Part shown: positions 60,664 through 64,000 of the stretch, one piece after another | How positions within the stretch are numbered: the stretch's first letter is position 1 | Layout: each line of letters begins with the position of its first letter | Notes under the pieces: generated by a model | The model's database searches: none | The model's input: the letters and a program-made list of their open reading frames with translations, nothing else | Told to the model about the DNA's origin: nothing | DNA from: Streptomyces sp. HNM0574 | GTDB lineage: Bacteria; Actinomycetota; Actinomycetes; Streptomycetales; Streptomycetaceae | Length of the DNA stretch: 64,000 nt | NCBI RefSeq assembly: GCF_012726235.1 | Contig: NZ_JAASAH010000005.1 | Coordinates: 124,001-188,000, forward strand | Direction of reading: 5' to 3' | Program-made: the position numbers and the translations under genes

Positions 60664-61185
60664 ATGCCGCCAGGTCCTCTCTCCGAAGTCACCGTTCGCC
60701 GCGCGCGGACGGCAGATGTGCCGCGGGTGCGTCATCTCATCGATGTCTACGCGCGTGACGGCATCCTCCTCGACAAAGCCACGGTGACGCTTTACGAGGA
60801 CATCCAGGAGTTCTGGGTCGCGGAGCGCGATCACGACGCGGAAGTCGTCGCCTGCGGCGCGCTCCACATCATGTGGGAAGACCTCGCCGAGGTACGCACT
60901 CTCGCCGTCGCGCCCGAGGCGAAGGGCACCGGAACCGGACATCTGCTGCTGGAGAAGCTGCTGAGCACGGCCCGCTGGCTGGGAGTGCGGCGCATTTTCT
61001 GTCTCACCTTCGAAGTGGACTTCTTCGCCCGGCACGGCTTCACGGAGATCGGTGAGACACCGGTCGACGGTGATGTCTACAGCGAGCTGTTGCGTTCCTA
61101 TGACGAGGGTGTGGCCGAGTTCCTCGGTCTTGAGCGCGTGAAGCCCAACACTCTGGGCAACAGCCGCATGCTGCTGCAACTCTGA
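60664..61185 (+). CDS. Amino-acid N-acetyltransferase (short ArgA-like GNAT)
   Basis: A 173-residue GNAT resembling the short N-acetylglutamate synthases of actinobacteria (Rv2747 type) that acetylate glutamate at the start of arginine synthesis. The acetyl-CoA motif A is VRTLAVAPEAKGTGTGHLLLEKLL; YEDIQEFWVAE and CLTFEVDFFARHGFTEI are characteristic. It lacks the amino-acid-kinase domain of E. coli ArgA. ATG 60664; nine bases after the BlaI stop. Confidence 0.85.
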   Translation: MPPGPLSEVTVRRARTADVPRVRHLIDVYARDGILLDKATVTLYEDIQEFWVAERDHDAEVVACGALHIMWEDLAEVRTLAVAPEAKGTGTGHLLLEKLLSTARWLGVRRIFCLTFEVDFFARHGFTEIGETPVDGDVYSELLRSYDEGVAEFLGLERVKPNTLGNSRMLLQL

Positions 61186-61328
61186 GAGCGGCGGTATGTC
61201 CGAATGATCCCGTGAATCCTCCGGGGCTGCGCGCAAACTCCACCGAGGGTTTGTGTTTCTCCCGAAAAAGCGGTTTCCTTTCGGAGTCAGTATCAGTAAA
61301 CCGTTATCCAAGACGAATGGGAGAAGCC

Positions 61329-61670
61329 ATGGCGCAGAAGGTCCAGGTGCTTCTTGTCGACGACATCGACGGCGGCGAGGCGGACGAGACCGTCACGTTC
61401 GCGCTTGACGGGAAGACCTACGAGATCGACCTGAACGCTGCCAATGCCGAGAAGCTGCGCGGCGCCCTGGAGCAGTACGTCAAGGGCGGACGTCGCACCG
61501 GTGGCCGCTCCGCGCGTGGCAAGGGCCGTTCCGCCGGTGCCGGCGCCGGCGGCAGCAGCAGTGACACCCCGAAGATCCGGGCGTGGGCGAAGGAGCAGGG
61601 CTACGAGGTCAACGACCGCGGCCGGGTCCCCGCCAACATCCGTGAGGCCTACGAGAAGGCCAACGGCTGA
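61329..61670 (+). CDS. lsr2: Lsr2 nucleoid-associated protein
   Basis: A 113-residue H-NS-like protein that binds AT-rich DNA in the minor groove, silences foreign genes and bridges DNA. The N-terminal dimerisation domain starts MAQKVQVLLVDDIDGGEADETVTF; a Gly/Ser/Arg-rich linker follows (SARGKGRSAGAGAGG). The C-terminal DNA-binding domain contains the RGR clamp in VNDRGRVPANIREAY. Its 143-bp upstream region is lower in GC than the window average. Its 3' end overlaps the convergent SCO3374-like gene by 22 bp. Confidence 0.96.
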   Translation: MAQKVQVLLVDDIDGGEADETVTFALDGKTYEIDLNAANAEKLRGALEQYVKGGRRTGGRSARGKGRSAGAGAGGSSSDTPKIRAWAKEQGYEVNDRGRVPANIREAYEKANG

Positions 61671-62167
61671 ACGCCCCCGGAGCCCGGCGCCCGGCCGGAA
61701 CCCCGCAGCCCCCTCGGGCCGGGGACCTCACCGGAGCCGTGACGGGCGCCCGCGGTGCCCGCCGCACACGCGGCCCGGCGCCGGAACCCGCGGCGGAGCT
61801 GAGCGCGGTGGCATTCCGTCGCCGCCGCGCTCACCAGCCGCACGAGATCGACGTGCCCGGCCTCGTGGTCGGGGCCCGGCGGCCGTAGCCAGACGACGGC
61901 CTCCCGCGGCGTGAAGTCCGCGCGGGCGGTGAGTTCGAGGGCGATGCCGCTCCATTCCAGCCATTCCAGCAGCCCCGGCAGTTCTTCCGCACTGTCCTGC
62001 GGGACCAGCAGCTGGATGCAGCGCTCCACCGGGTCGTAGGTGACGGGTCCGGTGCGCAGCCCGCGCCGCCGCAGCAGCGCCAGCCCCGCGTCGGCGGGCA
62101 GCACCAGAGCGTCGTACGGGCCCGCCCTGCGGGTGGGCGCGGGGGAGCGGTGGGACGCGAGCATCAT
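61649..62167 (-). CDS. SCO3374-like hypothetical protein
   Basis: A 172-residue protein conserved between lsr2 and clpC in streptomycetes. Recognisable segments are YDALVLPADAGLALLRRRGL, GPVTYDP and LPGLLEWLEWSGIALELTAR, which resemble the N-terminal part of streptomycete bifunctional primase-polymerase-like proteins but without catalytic motifs. The C-terminal ~45 residues are Gly/Arg-rich and degenerate. The stop lies 22 bp inside the lsr2 gene. Function unknown. Confidence 0.7.
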   Translation of the reverse strand: MMLASHRSPAPTRRAGPYDALVLPADAGLALLRRRGLRTGPVTYDPVERCIQLLVPQDSAEELPGLLEWLEWSGIALELTARADFTPREAVVWLRPPGPDHEAGHVDLVRLVSAAATECHRAQLRRGFRRRAACAAGTAGARHGSGEVPGPRGLRGSGRAPGSGGVQPLAFS

Positions 62168-62699
62168 GCCCGGAGCAACTGCCGAATCCCCGCTTGGTTA
62201 CGTAGGGTTGACGGTTTGTCACTGGTCGTGTACCGGCGCCCTGGTCGGCCTCCCCGGAGGCTGTTCGCCGTCAGCTGATGTGCTCAGGTCGCGCCGGTGT
62301 GCCTGGCATGGATTGCGACCGCGGGCGGGTAAGAGGGCTCTAACGAATACAGTGCGGAAAACGGGGGTGTGGATCGGCGATGCCAGCCGCACGAGGACGT
62401 GTTCAGCGTCTCCGCGGAGGCCGGGAATCCGGCTTCGGGGACGTCGCGTTCGCCGTCGGCGTAGTGGATCCGGGCGGATACGCCTGGCCTGCGGGAACAT
62501 CGTCTCGCACCATCGGGTTGGAACGGTTGTCGGCCGTCTGGGGCAGGAGAAGTGCAGTTCGCGTGCTCCCCGTCCGTTCGGGGATGTTCCTGGGTGTCGG
62601 CAGTTGGAATGAGCGGTCCCCGCTTGCGGGACTAAGCTGCGGAAGGACAGAGAGGGGAGCGTCCCCTCACTGCCTGACCGCTCTGAGGAGCGATTAACG
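62168..62699. other. Divergent regulatory region upstream of clpC
   Basis: A 532-bp region without a convincing gene. It contains a ClgR-like box GTTCGC-CGTCG-GCG at 62448-62461 and a near match GTTCGC-CGTCA-GCT at 62263-62276. GAGGGGA-GCG-TCCCCTC (62652-62668) is a small hairpin in the clpC leader. A GAGGAG ribosome site lies 9 bp before clpC. A 105-codon frame at 62380-62697 has no ribosome site or family and is not accepted. Confidence 0.6.
62448..62461 (+). promoter_or_regulatory. Probable ClgR binding site upstream of clpC
   Basis: GTTCGC followed after five bases by GCG matches the GTTCGC-N5-GCG operator of ClgR, the activator of clpP and clpC operons in streptomycetes and corynebacteria (family knowledge). 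It lies ~240 bp upstream of the clpC start. Confidence 0.5.
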
Positions 62700-64000
62700 A
62701 TGTTCGAGAGGTTCACCGACCGCGCGCGGCGGGTTGTCGTCCTGGCTCAGGAAGAAGCCCGGATGCTCAACCACAACTACATCGGCACCGAGCACATCCT
62801 TCTGGGCCTGATCCACGAGGGTGAGGGTGTCGCCGCTAAGGCACTGGAGAGCCTCGGGATTTCGCTCGAGGCGGTCCGCCAGCAGGTGGAGGAGATCATC
62901 GGCCAGGGGCAGCAGGCCCCCTCCGGCCACATCCCCTTCACCCCCCGTGCCAAGAAGGTGCTGGAGCTGTCGCTCCGCGAAGCCCTTCAGCTCGGCCACA
63001 ACTACATCGGTACGGAGCACATCCTGCTCGGCCTGATCCGCGAGGGCGAGGGCGTCGCCGCCCAGGTCCTCGTGAAGCTGGGCGCCGATCTGAACCGGGT
63101 GCGGCAGCAGGTCATCCAGCTGCTCTCCGGTTACTCCGGCGGCAAGGAGGCGGCCACCGCGGGTGGCCCCGCCGAGGGCACGCCCTCGACCTCCCTCGTC
63201 CTGGACCAGTTCGGCCGCAACCTCACGCAGGCCGCGCGCGAATCCAAGCTCGACCCGGTCATCGGGCGCGAGAAGGAGATCGAGCGCGTCATGCAGGTGC
63301 TCTCGCGCCGTACGAAGAACAACCCGGTGCTCATCGGCGAGCCGGGCGTCGGCAAGACGGCCGTCGTCGAGGGCCTGGCCCAGGCCATCGTCAAGGGCGA
63401 GGTGCCCGAGACCCTCAAGGACAAGCACCTCTACACCCTCGACCTCGGTGCCCTGGTCGCCGGCTCGCGGTACCGCGGTGACTTCGAGGAGCGCCTGAAG
63501 AAGGTGCTCAAGGAGATCCGCACCCGCGGCGACATCATCCTGTTCATCGACGAGCTGCACACGCTCGTCGGCGCGGGTGCCGCCGAGGGCGCCATCGACG
63601 CCGCCAGCATCCTCAAGCCGATGCTGGCCCGCGGCGAACTCCAGACCATCGGTGCGACGACGCTCGACGAGTACCGCAAGCACCTGGAGAAGGACGCGGC
63701 CCTCGAGCGCCGCTTCCAGCCGATCCAGGTCGCGGAGCCGTCGCTGCCGCACACGATCGAGATCCTCAAGGGCCTGCGGGACCGTTACGAGGCGCACCAC
63801 CGCGTCTCCATCACGGACGCGGCCCTGGTCGGCGCCGCCACGCTCGCCGACCGCTACATCTCGGACCGCTTCCTGCCGGACAAGGCCATCGACCTGATCG
63901 ACGAGGCCGGTTCGCGCATGCGCATCCGCCGGATGACCGCGCCGCCGGACCTCCGCGAGTTCGACGAGAAGATCGCGAGCGTCCGGATGGACAAGGAGTC
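62700..64000 (+). CDS. clpC: ATP-dependent Clp protease ATPase subunit ClpC, 5' part
   Basis: The first 433 codons of ClpC; the gene continues past the right edge. Two N-terminal Clp repeats ([20 protein letters not shown] and [20 protein letters not shown]) bind adaptors. The first AAA+ module has Walker A GEPGVGKT, Walker B ILFIDELH and sensor ATTLDEYRK. The truncation falls within the middle coiled-coil domain. ClpC unfolds substrates for ClpP. ATG 62700 follows GAGGAG. Confidence 0.96.
   Translation, partial: MFERFTDRARRVVVLAQEEARMLNHNYIGTEHILLGLIHEGEGVAAKALESLGISLEAVRQQVEEIIGQGQQAPSGHIPFTPRAKKVLELSLREALQLGHNYIGTEHILLGLIREGEGVAAQVLVKLGADLNRVRQQVIQLLSGYSGGKEAATAGGPAEGTPSTSLVLDQFGRNLTQAARESKLDPVIGREKEIERVMQVLSRRTKNNPVLIGEPGVGKTAVVEGLAQAIVKGEVPETLKDKHLYTLDLGALVAGSRYRGDFEERLKKVLKEIRTRGDIILFIDELHTLVGAGAAEGAIDAASILKPMLARGELQTIGATTLDEYRKHLEKDAALERRFQPIQVAEPSLPHTIEILKGLRDRYEAHHRVSITDAALVGAATLADRYISDRFLPDKAIDLIDEAGSRMRIRRMTAPPDLREFDEKIASVRMDKE

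Noticed and set aside
62380..62697. 105-codon ORF upstream of clpC
   Set aside because: No ribosome site or recognisable family; it covers the ClgR-like box and the clpC leader.
1..64000. tRNA, rRNA, CRISPR arrays, insertion sequences or prophage genes
   Set aside because: Inspection of all gaps showed no cloverleaf-like segment, no regularly spaced repeat-spacer array, no transposase or integrase reading frame.

Overview
This is a 64-kb stretch of a Streptomyces-type chromosome. GC is very high and third codon positions are nearly all G/C. GTG starts and 1- to 4-nt stop/start overlaps are frequent. Several genes are streptomycete signatures: tipA with its own promoter, an XRE/DUF397/ATPase cluster, lsr2, a stand-alone nuoD paralogue, a DUF2277 protein and an SCO3374-like protein. 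The gene order tilS-hpt-ftsH-folE, folP-folB-folK, nuoD2, panC-nadB-nadC-coaX, lsr2, clpC is a core actinomycete arrangement. I see no rRNA, tRNA, CRISPR array, transposase or phage gene.

Layout. 0-9 kb: a TetR / FAD-dehydrogenase / SDR operon, a Tat-exported amidohydrolase, a reductase plus ferritin-like 'metal-dependent hydrolase' pair that looks like a two-component diiron oxygenase, a DedA protein and a cation/proton antiporter. 9-15 kb: a tctCBA tricarboxylate uptake operon, a BCCT betaine carrier and a DUF2277 gene. 15-19 kb: a cyclic-nucleotide-binding-domain protein, a third-type MreB/Mbl-like protein and an exporter-type ABC protein. 19-24.5 kb: the DUF397 / ATPase / XRE regulatory cluster, an aldehyde dehydrogenase, a PadR regulator and tipA. 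24.7-35 kb: thrE, ppa, dacB, a DUF2342 metalloprotease, tilS, hpt, ftsH and folE. 35-38.3 kb: the minus-strand folate operon folP-NTF2-folB-folK-DUF3180, which converges on folE. 38.4-43.4 kb: a cysteine dioxygenase/rhodanese operon headed by a cysteine-containing leader peptide, then a split OpuC-type osmoprotectant transporter. 43.6-53 kb: a coiled-coil membrane protein, nuoD2, two PH-domain proteins, a MidA/NDUFAF7-like methyltransferase, a two-component system and a DUF5937 regulator. 53.5-64 kb: the DUF2520-panC-nadB-nadC-coaX cofactor operon, small conserved genes, a BlaI-type regulator, an N-acetylglutamate-synthase-like GNAT, lsr2, and the 5' part of clpC.

How genes work together. folE/folP/folB/folK give most of tetrahydrofolate synthesis. 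The DUF2520 protein, PanC and CoaX belong to CoA synthesis, and NadB and NadC to NAD synthesis, packed in one translationally coupled operon. BCCT and OpuC both bring in compatible solutes. FtsH, ClpC and a ClgR-like box belong to protein quality control. Eight gene junctions carry members of a modular GC-rich intergenic repeat family, six of them between convergent genes. The most interesting signals are the cysteine leader peptide with its hairpin, the diiron-oxygenase/reductase pair, the repeat family, the NuoD2/MidA association, and a 17-bp motif present in inverted copies at both promoters of the XRE cluster.
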